NCBI GenBank assembly: GCA_036824465.1
Contig: DAITAC010000027.1
Coordinates: 1 to 42,670 of the forward strand
Source of the DNA: JAKOQB01 sp036824465
GTDB lineage: Bacteria; Pseudomonadota; Gammaproteobacteria; Burkholderiales; Burkholderiaceae_F
DNA length: 42,670 nt
Direction: 5' to 3'
This document shows, piece by piece, positions 8,477-15,754 of this stretch. Below the pieces are notes generated by a model, which was given only the letters and a program-made list of their open reading frames with translations, made no database searches and had not been told where the DNA came from. Position 1 is the first letter of the stretch. The number at the start of each line of letters is the position of its first letter. Position numbers and translations under genes: made by a program.

Positions 8477-9118
8477 ATGGGTGCCCCCGAGAAATTCATC
8501 AGCGGCCTGATCCCGAAGGAGCAGGTCAACGACGCCGCGGCGTGGCAGTTTCAGCCGCTGGCAGGCAAGGTCGTGCGCACCGATCCGATGGAGGGAATGT
8601 CGGAACGCGAGCGGCGCGCCTACGAGCGCGGCCGCAAGGATGGTTTCGAGGAAGGCGTGCGCGCAACAGTGGCGAAGGCACGGCGCGAACATGCGGGCCA
8701 CGGCGCGCAACTCGAGCGCGTGCTGAACGAGCTGCGCGCACGATTCCTTGAACTTGATTCCGCCGGTGCCGACGCGGTGCTCGATCTGTCGCTTGCAGTC
8801 GCGCGCCAGGTCGTGCGGCGCGAAGTCGAGGTGCAGCGCGATGCGGTGCTGCCGCCGCTGCGCGAGGCGATTGCGCTGGTGATCGACCAGCAGGCGCATC
8901 CGCGTGTGCACATGAATCCGGACGACCTCGAGTTGATCCGGGCCGACCTGGAGGCCGACGGTACGCTCAAGGGGTGCCGCTTCATTGCCGACGCCGGCCT
9001 CGCACGCGGCGGTTGCCGCGTGGAGACGACCCAGGGCGAAATCGACGCGTCGCTGGCGACGCGCTGGCGCCGCGTGCTGGCCGCACTCGGCATCCAGACC
9101 GACAGCAACGCGCCATGA
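8477..9118 (+). CDS. fliH: Flagellar export protein FliH
   Basis: Regulator of the FliI ATPase that links it to the C ring through FliN. The ATG at 8477 gives 213 residues starting MGAPEKFISGLIPKEQV; further upstream the frame only translates the heptad repeat. Features: YERGRKDGFEEGVRATVAKA (Gly-spaced helix typical of FliH) and a C-terminal domain with VLDLSLAVARQVVRREVEV, VHMNPDDLELI and a GGCRVETTQGEIDASL signature. No ribosome site is seen, because the repeat reaches nearly to the start codon. The stop overlaps the fliI start (ATGA). Confidence 0.95.
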   Translation: MGAPEKFISGLIPKEQVNDAAAWQFQPLAGKVVRTDPMEGMSERERRAYERGRKDGFEEGVRATVAKARREHAGHGAQLERVLNELRARFLELDSAGADAVLDLSLAVARQVVRREVEVQRDAVLPPLREAIALVIDQQAHPRVHMNPDDLELIRADLEADGTLKGCRFIADAGLARGGCRVETTQGEIDASLATRWRRVLAALGIQTDSNAP

Positions 9119-10536
9119 TGCTCGCGGCGCCGTTCGATCGGTTCCTCGCGCAGTCGCGCGAAATCGTCGGGGCGGCAACGCCGTTCGAAGTGCGCGGCAG
9201 GTTGACGCGTGTGGCCGGCCTGGTGATGGAAGCGGTCGGGCTGAGGCTGTCGGTCGGCGCGCAGGTTGTCGTGATGCAGGATGAGAACGTGCGCGTCGAT
9301 GCCGAGGTGGTCGGCTTCGCCGGCGACCGCCTGTTCCTGATGCCGACCACCGAGCCATACGGTCTGCGACCCGGTGCGACCGTGGTTCCGCATGAATCGA
9401 TCCCGTCACGACCGCGGCTGCATCGCCAGAATCATCCGCGGCGGCGCACCGAAGATCGAACGCGGCATCTGCCGATGGGCGATACGCTGCTCGGACGCGT
9501 GATCGATCCGAACGGACGCCCGCTCGACAAACTGGGCGCGCTCGAACACGCCGAAATGCGCCCGCTGGCGCGACGACCGATCAATGCGATGGAGCGCGAC
9601 AAGGTCGCGCGCCCGCTCGATGTCGGTGTGCGCGCGATCAATGCGCTCGCCACCGTCGGGCGTGGCCAGCGGATGGGGCTGTTCGCCGGCTCGGGCGTGG
9701 GCAAGAGCGTTCTACTCGGCATGATGGCGCGCTACACCGCCGCCGACGTGACGGTGGTCGGGCTGATCGGCGAGCGCGGGCGCGAGGTCAAGGAATTCAT
9801 CGACGACATCCTCGGCCGCGAAGGACTGCAGCGCGCGATCGTTGTCGCCGCGCCGTCCGACACGCCGCCGCTGCTGCGCATGCAGGGTGCGGCGTACGCG
9901 ACCGCGATCGCGGAACATTATCGCGATCAGGGCCGGCACGTGCTGCTGTTGCTCGATTCGCTGACGCGCTACGCCATGGCCGCCCGCGAAATCGCGCTCG
10001 CCATCGGCGAGCCGCCGGCGACGAAGGGCTATCCGCCATCGGTGTTCGCCAAGCTTCCGGCGCTGGTCGAGCGCGCGGGCAATGGGCACCACGCCACTGC
10101 TGGCAAAGCAGGCTCGGTCACGGCGTTCTACACGGTGCTCACCGAAGGTGATGACCCACAGGATCCGGTGGCCGATGCCGCACGCGCGATCCTTGACGGG
10201 CACGTGGTGCTGTCGCGCCAACTGGCGGACGCCGGTCACTACCCGGCCATCGACATCGAGGCATCGATCTCGCGCGTGATGAACGCTGTGGCAGGGCCCG
10301 ACCAGATCGAGCTCGCGCGCCGGTTCAAGGCGCTTTATTCACGCTATCGCCGCAACCAGGACCTGCTTGCGGTCGGCGCCTACGTCGCGGGCAGCGACCC
10401 GCTGCTCGATGCTGCCATCGCCGCACGGCCGCGGATGGAATCCTTCCTGCAGCAGCAGATGAACGAGCCGTCGACGCTGGCCGAGGCGCACGGCCGGCTC
10501 GCGGCGCTGATCGGCACCATCCCCACGACAACCTGA
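9115..10536 (+). CDS. fliI: Flagellum-specific ATPase FliI
   Basis: ATPase of the flagellar type III export apparatus, related to F1-beta. The start at 9115 overlaps the fliH stop and gives 473 residues; a second ATG directly follows. Walker A is FAGSGVGKSVLLGMMARYT, followed by VVGLIGERGREVKEFI, and Walker B is VLLLLDSLTRYAMAAREI. The region GYPPSVFAKLPALVERAGN and the catalytic strand TAFYTVLTEGDD are also typical. The N-terminal beta barrel covers about 20-95. fliJ follows after 13 bases. All catalytic elements appear intact. Confidence 0.98.
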   Translation: MMLAAPFDRFLAQSREIVGAATPFEVRGRLTRVAGLVMEAVGLRLSVGAQVVVMQDENVRVDAEVVGFAGDRLFLMPTTEPYGLRPGATVVPHESIPSRPRLHRQNHPRRRTEDRTRHLPMGDTLLGRVIDPNGRPLDKLGALEHAEMRPLARRPINAMERDKVARPLDVGVRAINALATVGRGQRMGLFAGSGVGKSVLLGMMARYTAADVTVVGLIGERGREVKEFIDDILGREGLQRAIVVAAPSDTPPLLRMQGAAYATAIAEHYRDQGRHVLLLLDSLTRYAMAAREIALAIGEPPATKGYPPSVFAKLPALVERAGNGHHATAGKAGSVTAFYTVLTEGDDPQDPVADAARAILDGHVVLSRQLADAGHYPAIDIEASISRVMNAVAGPDQIELARRFKALYSRYRRNQDLLAVGAYVAGSDPLLDAAIAARPRMESFLQQQMNEPSTLAEAHGRLAALIGTIPTTT

Positions 10537-10549
10537 GATTGACTGAACG

Positions 10550-10999
10550 ATGGAAACGCAAAGCCTGGCGATGCTGATCGAGCTGGCAACCACCGCTCGC
10601 GACGGCGCGGCGGTACGCCGTGCCCAGCTGCAGCTGCGGGTGCAGCAGGCGCGCGAGCAGCTCGACCTGCTGCGCAACTACGCGCGCGACTACGTGCAGC
10701 GCTCGCAGGCCCAGATGATTGCCGGCTGCGATCCCGCAGCACAGATGAACTGGCGCGCGTTCGCGCTGAAGCTGGACCAGGCGATCGCCGCACAGGCCGG
10801 CGAGGTGCAGGCGCGCGAGCAGCAACTTGCCGCCGGGGAAGACGAACTGCAGCAGGCGCTGCGCAGGCTCAAGAGCCTGCAGACGCTGGCAGAGCGCCGG
10901 CAGGCGGCCGCGCAGCAGATCGCGCAGCGCCTCGACCAGAAGCAGACGGACGAAATCGCACAGACCGCACGCAATCCGCTGTCCGCGGCCGAATGGTGA
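10550..10999 (+). CDS. fliJ: Flagellar export chaperone FliJ
   Basis: Coiled-coil stalk protein that sits in the FliI hexamer and contacts FlhA. It has 149 residues, almost entirely helical with Gln, Arg and Leu heptads (AQLQLRVQQAREQLDLLRNY; LRRLKSLQTLAERRQAAA) and ends in DQKQTDEIAQTA, the usual FliJ C-terminal type. Identified by length, composition and position between fliI and fliK, since FliJ sequences are weakly conserved. Confidence 0.9.
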   Translation: METQSLAMLIELATTARDGAAVRRAQLQLRVQQAREQLDLLRNYARDYVQRSQAQMIAGCDPAAQMNWRAFALKLDQAIAAQAGEVQAREQQLAAGEDELQQALRRLKSLQTLAERRQAAAQQIAQRLDQKQTDEIAQTARNPLSAAEW

Positions 11000-11034
11000 T
11001 TCGTGGACGAAGATAAACCTCCTGGAGTATCGAC

Positions 11035-11745
11035 ATGCCCGATTTGAAACTTGCCGCGTTGAACATCGCCCCGTCGCCGAGTGCGCCGCCATCGAGCGTG
11101 CGCAGTCCCGACGCGCAACCGGCNNNNNNNNNNNNNNNNNNNNNNNNNNNNNNNNNNNNNNNNNNNNNNNNNNNNNNNNNNNNNNNNNNNNNNNNNNNNN
11201 NNNNNNNNNNNNNNNNNNNNNNNGGCAGCGATGCAGGCGCAGTGCATTCCGCGGCCGCGCCCGCATGGGGCGGTCTCTCGCCGGCCGGATCTCCGAACAG
11301 CGTGGTTCAGATCGCAGTCCCGACACCGGTGGGTGTGGCCGCGTTCACCGAGGACTTTTCGCAGCGAATTGCGTTGATCACGCGCGGCAGGGTGCACAGC
11401 GCCGAGCTTTCGTTGACGCCAGCCGACCTCGGTCCGGTCACGGTCTCGATCGAGGTGCGCGGCAACGAGGCGACGCTGGTGTTCGGCGCGACGCATGAAG
11501 CGACGCGCGCCGCAATCACGGATGCTCTGCCGCGACTGCGCGAGATGCTCGATGCGCAAGGACTGCAACTTGCCGACGCGTATGTCGGCGGGCAGGCGGG
11601 CGACGCCTCGCAGCGCCACGCGGATCGGCAGCGCGAACGCCTGAACCCGACGCCAACGATCGATGCCACGAACCCCGTCGGCACACCGATCGCGCCGCCG
11701 GCGACGACGGTGCGTTCAACGCGCCTGATCGACGTCATCGCCTAG
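11035..11745 (+). CDS. fliK: Flagellar hook-length control protein FliK (gapped)
   Basis: FliK measures hook length and switches export specificity. The ATG at 11035 follows a TGGAG ribosome site. The N-terminal part is Ala/Pro/Ser rich and is interrupted by 100 Ns of unknown true size, so the apparent 236 residues underestimate the protein; FliK is usually 350 or more. The conserved C-terminal domain is complete: FSQRIALITRGRVHSAELSL, TPADLGPVTVSIEVRGNEA, and AITDALPRLREMLDAQGLQL. Frame continuity across the gap is not evidence, because the gap size is arbitrary. Confidence 0.88.
   Translation: MPDLKLAALNIAPSPSAPPSSVRSPDAQPXXXXXXXXXXXXXXXXXXXXXXXXXXXXXXXXXXGSDAGAVHSAAAPAWGGLSPAGSPNSVVQIAVPTPVGVAAFTEDFSQRIALITRGRVHSAELSLTPADLGPVTVSIEVRGNEATLVFGATHEATRAAITDALPRLREMLDAQGLQLADAYVGGQAGDASQRHADRQRERLNPTPTIDATNPVGTPIAPPATTVRSTRLIDVIA
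11124..11223. other. Assembly gap of 100 N inside fliK
   Basis: The flanks are not duplicated, so real sequence is missing here, probably the low-complexity middle of FliK. True length unknown. Confidence 0.9.
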
Positions 11746-12027
11746 CGCGCTTGCGATGCCGGGCCTCGCTCCATTTTGAATCCCGAACGTCAGCGGCTGC
11801 CGAGAAGGCAGCGTGCAGCGGTACATCATGTTTCGCGTGCTCACCCGCCTCATCTCAGTCGCCCGCCAGATGTTTCGCTCCTGGCCGGTGCCCGTGCGCC
11901 GTAACGGCGAAACGGGCGGTAATGCAGCGCGTATTCCGCCGATCCGCTGCCCTCAAGTCCTCGAATAATGCTGCCGAAGGGCGACGGTCCCGAACCGCCG
12001 CACATCAGGATTGGAGCGGAGCATTCG
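11746..12027 (+). other. fliK-fliL intergenic region with small stem-loops
   Basis: 282 bases without a convincing gene. It holds a stem-loop GCTGCC-GAGAA-GGCAGC at 11796-11812 (no T tract), a short hairpin CGCCG-TAA-CGGCG near 11900-11914, and the TCAAGTCC motif at 11949-11980 that is also found before fliF. It probably carries an internal promoter for fliL onward. Confidence 0.5.
11949..11980 (+). promoter_or_regulatory. Shared flagellar upstream motif (fliL copy)
   Basis: GCCCTCAAGTCC is followed by TCGAATAATGC, one base shorter than the copy at fliF. TCAAGTCC is then followed after 12 bases by GCCGAAGG, whose first five bases match the sigma-28 -10 consensus. It lies 48 bases upstream of the fliL ATG. 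Confidence 0.5.
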
Positions 12028-12606
12028 ATGGCAACCAAACCGGAAGACGCCAAACCGGCGGAGAAGAAGTCGGAAAAAACAGCGGACGCGAAGACCAACG
12101 CGCCCGCACCCAAGGATGGTGCAGCGAAACCAGCCGCGACCGCGAAGCCTGGCGGCAAGAAGAAACCACTCGTGATGATCGCGGCCGGCGCCGTGCTGCT
12201 GGCGGGCGGTGGCGGCACCGCCGCCTATTTCCTGCTCGGCAACAAGGCGGTCGACGCTGAACACGCGGAAGCGAAGCACGATCCGAAGAAGATTCCGATC
12301 TTCGTGGATCTTGAGACTTTCACGGTCAATCTGCGTGAGCCCGATGACGAGCGCTTCATGCAGATCAAGCTGGTCGCGGAACTCAAGGACGCGCCGAGCG
12401 GCGAGGTGCTGAAAAGCATGATGCCGGCGGTACGCAACGAGATCCTGCTGACGCTTGGCTCGAAGCAGGCACAGGATCTTGCCAGCCGCGAAGGCAAGGA
12501 AACCCTGGCTCGCGAAATCGTTGCCGCCGCCAACAAGTCGCTGGCGGGCACACCGGCCGAAAAGTCAGTGGAAAGCGTGAACTTCACGCACCTCATCATT
12601 CAATGA
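12028..12606 (+). CDS. fliL: Flagellar basal body-associated protein FliL
   Basis: Single-pass inner-membrane protein that supports stator function around the motor. The ATG at 12028 follows GGAGCGGAGC and gives 192 residues. The N-terminal cytoplasmic tail is a Lys/Ala/Pro-rich stretch of about 45 residues, longer than usual. A membrane helix (LVMIAAGAVLLAGGGGTAAY) follows, then the periplasmic stomatin-like domain with PIFVDLETFTVNLREPD, RFMQIKLVAELKDA and VESVNFTHLIIQ at the end. The next gene, fliM, is separated by a heptad-repeat element. Confidence 0.94.
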   Translation: MATKPEDAKPAEKKSEKTADAKTNAPAPKDGAAKPAATAKPGGKKKPLVMIAAGAVLLAGGGGTAAYFLLGNKAVDAEHAEAKHDPKKIPIFVDLETFTVNLREPDDERFMQIKLVAELKDAPSGEVLKSMMPAVRNEILLTLGSKQAQDLASREGKETLAREIVAAANKSLAGTPAEKSVESVNFTHLIIQ

Positions 12607-12608
12607 CC

Positions 12609-12711
12609 GTCGGGCGTCGGGTGTCGGGCGTCGAGAGCAAATACAAAGTCATAGAACCGTTCTTGCAGACGCCACCGCCCACTCCCAACACCCGCCTCCC
12701 GACTCCCGACT
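12609..12711. repeat. Inverted heptad-repeat element, fliL-fliM junction
   Basis: The left arm at 12609-12637 reads GTCGGGC GTCGGGT and further units. The right arm at 12680-12711 carries units of the CTCCCGA type. They flank a core of about 42 bases that differs from the core at fliG-fliH. The right arm ends five bases before the fliM ATG. Confidence 0.88.
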
Positions 12712-12716
12712 GAACC

Positions 12717-13724
12717 ATGGCTGACCAATTTCTCTCGCAGGACGAAGTCGACGAGTTGCTCGACGGCGTAACCGGCGAATCGCACAAGTCCGAAAAGGCA
12801 GACGAAACGCACGGCGTCCGTGACTACAACCTGGGAAGCCAGGAGCGCATCGTCCGCGCGCGCATGCCGACGCTGGAAATCGTCAATGAGCGCTTCGCGC
12901 GCAACCTGCGCGTCGGCCTGTTCAATTTCATGCGCCGCAGCGTCGAGATCTCGGTCGGCCCGGTGCGCGTGCTGAAGTATTCGACATTCCTCCGCGACGT
13001 CGCGGTGCCGACCAACATCAACGTCGTGTCGCTGGCGCCGCTGCGAGGCGCGGGTCTGGTCATCTTCGATCCGAAGCTGCTGTTCTGCGTGATCGATACG
13101 CTCTTCGGCGGCAACGGCAAGTTCCACGCGCGGATCGAAGGGCGTGATTTTTCTCCCACCGAGCAACGAATCATCCAGCGCATGCTGGAGGTGACGCTCG
13201 CCGATTACACGAAGGCATGGGGCGCGCTGTTCCGCTTCAACTTCGCCTTCCAGCGCTCCGAGATGCACACACAGTTCGCCAACGTGGCTTCTCCCAACGA
13301 CATGGTCGTCGCCACCACATTCAACATCGGGATCGGCGACAGCGGCGGCGAGATCCACATCTGCTTCCCCTATTCGTCGCTGGAGCCGATTCGCGACCTC
13401 CTGTACTCGCCGCTGCAGGGCGACAGCCAGCAGCCGGACAGCGGCTGGATGAGGCAGCTGACCAAGCAGGTGCAGTCAGCCGATGTGGAACTGACGGTTG
13501 AACTCGCGCAGGCACAGATCAGCGTGAGACAACTGCTGAAGCTCAAGGCCGGCGACTTCATCGATCTGCCGTTGAAGGAAGTGGTACACGGCAAGATTGG
13601 CGGCGTACCGGTGATCGATTGCCGCTTTGGCACCGTGAACGGACGCACTGCGATCCGCGTCGAGAAGATGCTGAAGTATTCACAGTACAGCGAGCAGCGC
13701 GACGTCCGTGCCAACGAACCCTGA
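12717..13724 (+). CDS. fliM: Flagellar motor switch protein FliM
   Basis: C-ring protein that binds phospho-CheY and switches rotation direction. 335 residues. The N-terminal CheY-binding peptide FLSQDEVDELLDGV is present. The CheC-like middle domain follows, with LFNFMRRSVEISVGPVRVL, a LFCVIDTLFGGNGKFH segment (GGxG type), and FTPTEQ-like DFSPTEQRIIQRML. The C-terminal SpoA domain shows ELTVELAQAQISVRQLLKL, DFIDLPLKEVVHGKIGGVPV. No ribosome site is visible, as the heptad repeat abuts the start. fliN follows after 24 bases. Confidence 0.97.
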   Translation: MADQFLSQDEVDELLDGVTGESHKSEKADETHGVRDYNLGSQERIVRARMPTLEIVNERFARNLRVGLFNFMRRSVEISVGPVRVLKYSTFLRDVAVPTNINVVSLAPLRGAGLVIFDPKLLFCVIDTLFGGNGKFHARIEGRDFSPTEQRIIQRMLEVTLADYTKAWGALFRFNFAFQRSEMHTQFANVASPNDMVVATTFNIGIGDSGGEIHICFPYSSLEPIRDLLYSPLQGDSQQPDSGWMRQLTKQVQSADVELTVELAQAQISVRQLLKLKAGDFIDLPLKEVVHGKIGGVPVIDCRFGTVNGRTAIRVEKMLKYSQYSEQRDVRANEP

Positions 13725-13748
13725 CCCACACGATCGGGAAACGAAACC

Positions 13749-14162
13749 ATGAGCGACAACACGCAATCCACTGCCACGACCGACGACGACTGGGCCGCCA
13801 CGGTCGCCGAACAGCCAACTTCCGCCGGCGCCGTCGAAGCGCACGCGCAGCCGGCCAACATCTTCCAGCGACTGGCGCCCGGAGCGAGCGGCGAAGGTGT
13901 GCAGGATCTCGACCTCATCCTCGATATCCCGGTCACGCTGATGGTTGAGCTGGGTCGCACCAAGATTCCAATCAAGAACATCCTGCAACTGGCACAGGGT
14001 TCGGTGATCGAACTCGATGCGCTGGCCGGCGAGCCGATGGACGTTCTGGTCAACGGTTGCCTGATCGCTCAAGGCGAAGTCGTGGTCGTGAACGAGAAGT
14101 TCGGCATCCGGCTGACCGACATCGTGACGCCAAGCGAACGGATGCGGCGGTTGCATAAATGA
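13749..14162 (+). CDS. fliN: Flagellar motor switch protein FliN
   Basis: C-ring base protein, 137 residues, with a variable N-terminal extension (about 1-50, Ala/Thr rich) and a SpoA domain at the C terminus: LILDIPVTLMVELGRTKIPI, NILQLAQGSVIELDALAGEP, DVLVNGCLIAQGEVVVVNEK, FGIRLTDIV. The start at 13749 is the first ATG in frame after the fliM stop. Its stop lies at the edge of another heptad repeat. Confidence 0.96.
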   Translation: MSDNTQSTATTDDDWAATVAEQPTSAGAVEAHAQPANIFQRLAPGASGEGVQDLDLILDIPVTLMVELGRTKIPIKNILQLAQGSVIELDALAGEPMDVLVNGCLIAQGEVVVVNEKFGIRLTDIVTPSERMRRLHK

Positions 14163-14165
14163 ATC

Positions 14166-14194
14166 GTCGGGCGTCGGGCGTCGGGAGTCGGGCG
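14166..14194. repeat. Heptad-repeat left arm, fliN-fliO junction (cut by gap)
   Basis: Four tandem 7-bp units of the GTCGGGC/A type follow the fliN stop, and the sequence breaks off into 100 Ns four bases later. By analogy with the fliG-fliH and fliL-fliM elements, the inverted right arm and the fliO start are expected inside the gap. Confidence 0.85.
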
Positions 14195-14198
14195 ATGG

Positions 14199-14298
14199 NN
14201 NNNNNNNNNNNNNNNNNNNNNNNNNNNNNNNNNNNNNNNNNNNNNNNNNNNNNNNNNNNNNNNNNNNNNNNNNNNNNNNNNNNNNNNNNNNNNNNNNN
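14199..14298. other. Assembly gap of 100 N at the fliO start
   Basis: The flanks are not duplicated. The gap begins within a heptad-repeat element, a likely cause of the assembly break, and hides the N terminus of FliO. Confidence 0.9.
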
Positions 14299-14650
14299 CG
14301 CCGCACCGGCGGGGCCGTCGGTGCTGCCGATGATCCTGGTGCTGGTGTTGGTGTTGGCGCTGGTTCCGTTGGCAATATGGCTGCTGAAGAAATTCGGCGG
14401 GTCGCAGCCGGCCGCGATGCAGGCCGCGGGTCTGAAGGTCGTCACGCAATTGGCGCTCGGGCCGCGCGAGCGCGTGGTCGTGGTCGAAGCCGGCGACCGC
14501 TGGCTGCTGCTCGGCGTCACCGCCGCAGCAATCAACCGGATCGGCACATTGCCGCGGCCGGACAGCGCCCATGAAGCCGCGGCCACCAGCGCATCGACGT
14601 CATCGACGTCATTCAGACAACTGCTGCAGCAGATCCGGACCAGCAAATGA
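14299..14650 (+). CDS. fliO: Flagellar biosynthesis protein FliO (5' end in gap)
   Basis: Small membrane protein that helps assemble the FliP ring of the export gate. Visible part: a membrane helix (MILVLVLVLALVPLAIWLL) and the cytoplasmic FliO domain with LKVVTQLALGPRERVVVVEA and DRWLLLGVTAAAINRIGTL, followed by a Ser/Thr tail. The true start is in the gap. An open frame from 14159 exists only because the heptad repeat and the Ns lack stops. The stop overlaps the fliP ATG. Confidence 0.85.
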
Positions 14651-15390
14651 GACGCGCTGGCTGCCTGCTGCTCGTGCTCCTTGCGCTCGCCGTCGACCCG
14701 GCGTTCGCGCAGCAAAGCCCGATCCAGATCACCGCAGCGCCCGCGCCCGGCGGCGGGACCGCGTATTCAGTGCCGGTACAGACGCTGCTGTTCTTCACGC
14801 TGCTGACATTCCTGCCGGCAGTGCTGCTGATGATGACCGCGTTCACTCGCATCGTGATCGTGCTGTCGCTGCTGCGGATGGCGCTCGGCACCCAGACGAC
14901 GCCGCCGAACCAGGTGCTGATCGGGCTCGCCCTGTTCCTGACCTTCTTCGTCATGGGACCGACCTTCGATCGCATCCACGATGCGGCTTACGTCCCGTAC
15001 AACAGCCAGAAAATGAACCTCGAGCAGGCGCTGGCCGCCGGATCTGATCCGCTGCGCGAGTTCATGCTCAAGCACACGCGCGCCAACGACCTGGAACTGT
15101 TCACGCGCATGGCGCGGATCGACAAGCCCGACGCGGCGGAGAAACTTCCGCTGCGCATCGTGATACCCGCTTTCGTGACGTCCGAACTCAAGACCGCGTT
15201 CCAGATCGGCTTCATGGTGTTCATTCCGTTCCTGATCATCGACATGGTGGTCGCCAGCGTGCTGATGTCGATGGGCATGATGATGCTGTCGCCGGTGCTG
15301 ATTGCGCTGCCCTTCAAGCTGATGCTGTTCGTGCTGGCCGACGGCTGGAACCTGCTGATCGGTTCGCTGGTGGCCTCGTTCAACCCCTGA
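14647..15390 (+). CDS. fliP: Flagellar export gate protein FliP
   Basis: Core subunit of the FliP5Q4R1 export gate. 247 residues with a cleavable signal peptide (about 1-21, ending AFAQ) and four membrane segments. Signatures: FTRIVIVLSLLRMALGTQTT, PPNQVLIGLALFLTFFVMGP, then late PAFVTSELKTAFQIGFMVF and MSMGMMMLSPVLIALPFKLM. The start overlaps the fliO stop (ATGA), implying translational coupling. Confidence 0.97.
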   Translation: MRRAGCLLLVLLALAVDPAFAQQSPIQITAAPAPGGGTAYSVPVQTLLFFTLLTFLPAVLLMMTAFTRIVIVLSLLRMALGTQTTPPNQVLIGLALFLTFFVMGPTFDRIHDAAYVPYNSQKMNLEQALAAGSDPLREFMLKHTRANDLELFTRMARIDKPDAAEKLPLRIVIPAFVTSELKTAFQIGFMVFIPFLIIDMVVASVLMSMGMMMLSPVLIALPFKLMLFVLADGWNLLIGSLVASFNP

Positions 15391-15393
15391 CTT

Positions 15394-15416
15394 TCGACGC
15401 CCGACTCCCGACGCCC
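15394..15416. repeat. Short heptad-repeat tract, fliP-fliQ junction
   Basis: Three units of the right-arm type (CGACGCC, CGACTCC, CGACGCC) lie between the fliP stop and the fliQ ATG, ending directly at the start codon. There is no left arm, so this looks like a half element. Confidence 0.75.
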
Positions 15417-15686
15417 ATGAACCCGCAAAGTGTGATCACCCTTGGCCAGCAGGCTCTGTACGTGATGCTGATGATCGCCGCGCCGATGCTGCTCGCGGCA
15501 CTGGTGGTCGGCCTGATCGTCTCGATCCTGCAGGCCGCCACCCAGATCAACGAGATGACGCTGTCGTTCATCCCCAAACTGCTGGCAATGATCGCCACGC
15601 TGGTGATCGCCGGCCCGTGGATGATCACAATCTACGTCGACTATGTGCGCCGGTTGTTTGAGTCGATCCCTGCATCAATCGGCTGA
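15417..15686 (+). CDS. fliQ: Flagellar export gate protein FliQ
   Basis: Small gate subunit, 89 residues, exactly family length, with two membrane hairpin helices: VMLMIAAPMLLAALVVGLIV and MIATLVIAGPWMITIYVDYV. The diagnostic stretch between them is SILQAATQINEMTLSFIPKL. The ATG at 15417 follows the heptad tract with no ribosome site. Confidence 0.96.
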   Translation: MNPQSVITLGQQALYVMLMIAAPMLLAALVVGLIVSILQAATQINEMTLSFIPKLLAMIATLVIAGPWMITIYVDYVRRLFESIPASIG

Positions 15687-15689
15687 ATG

Positions 15690-15752
15690 CAGTGGCGAGT
15701 GACGAGTGAGGTGACCGACGACTCGCGACTAGTCACTCGCGACTCGCCACTG
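15690..15752. repeat. Inverted heptad-repeat element, fliQ-fliR junction (variant)
   Basis: A 63-bp near-palindrome. The left arm starts CAGTGGCGAGTGACGAGT and the right arm ends ACTCGCGACTCGCCACTG. Units are seven bases long (GGCGAGT, GACGAGT, CGCGAGT), a different consensus from the GTCGGGA elements but in the same register and the same position, two bases before the fliR ATG. Confidence 0.85.
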
Positions 15753-15754
15753 CC

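Noticed and set aside
14159..14198. fliO start at the ATG overlapping the fliN stop
   Set aside because: The frame stays open only because the repeat and Ns lack stops; the true start is expected in the gap.
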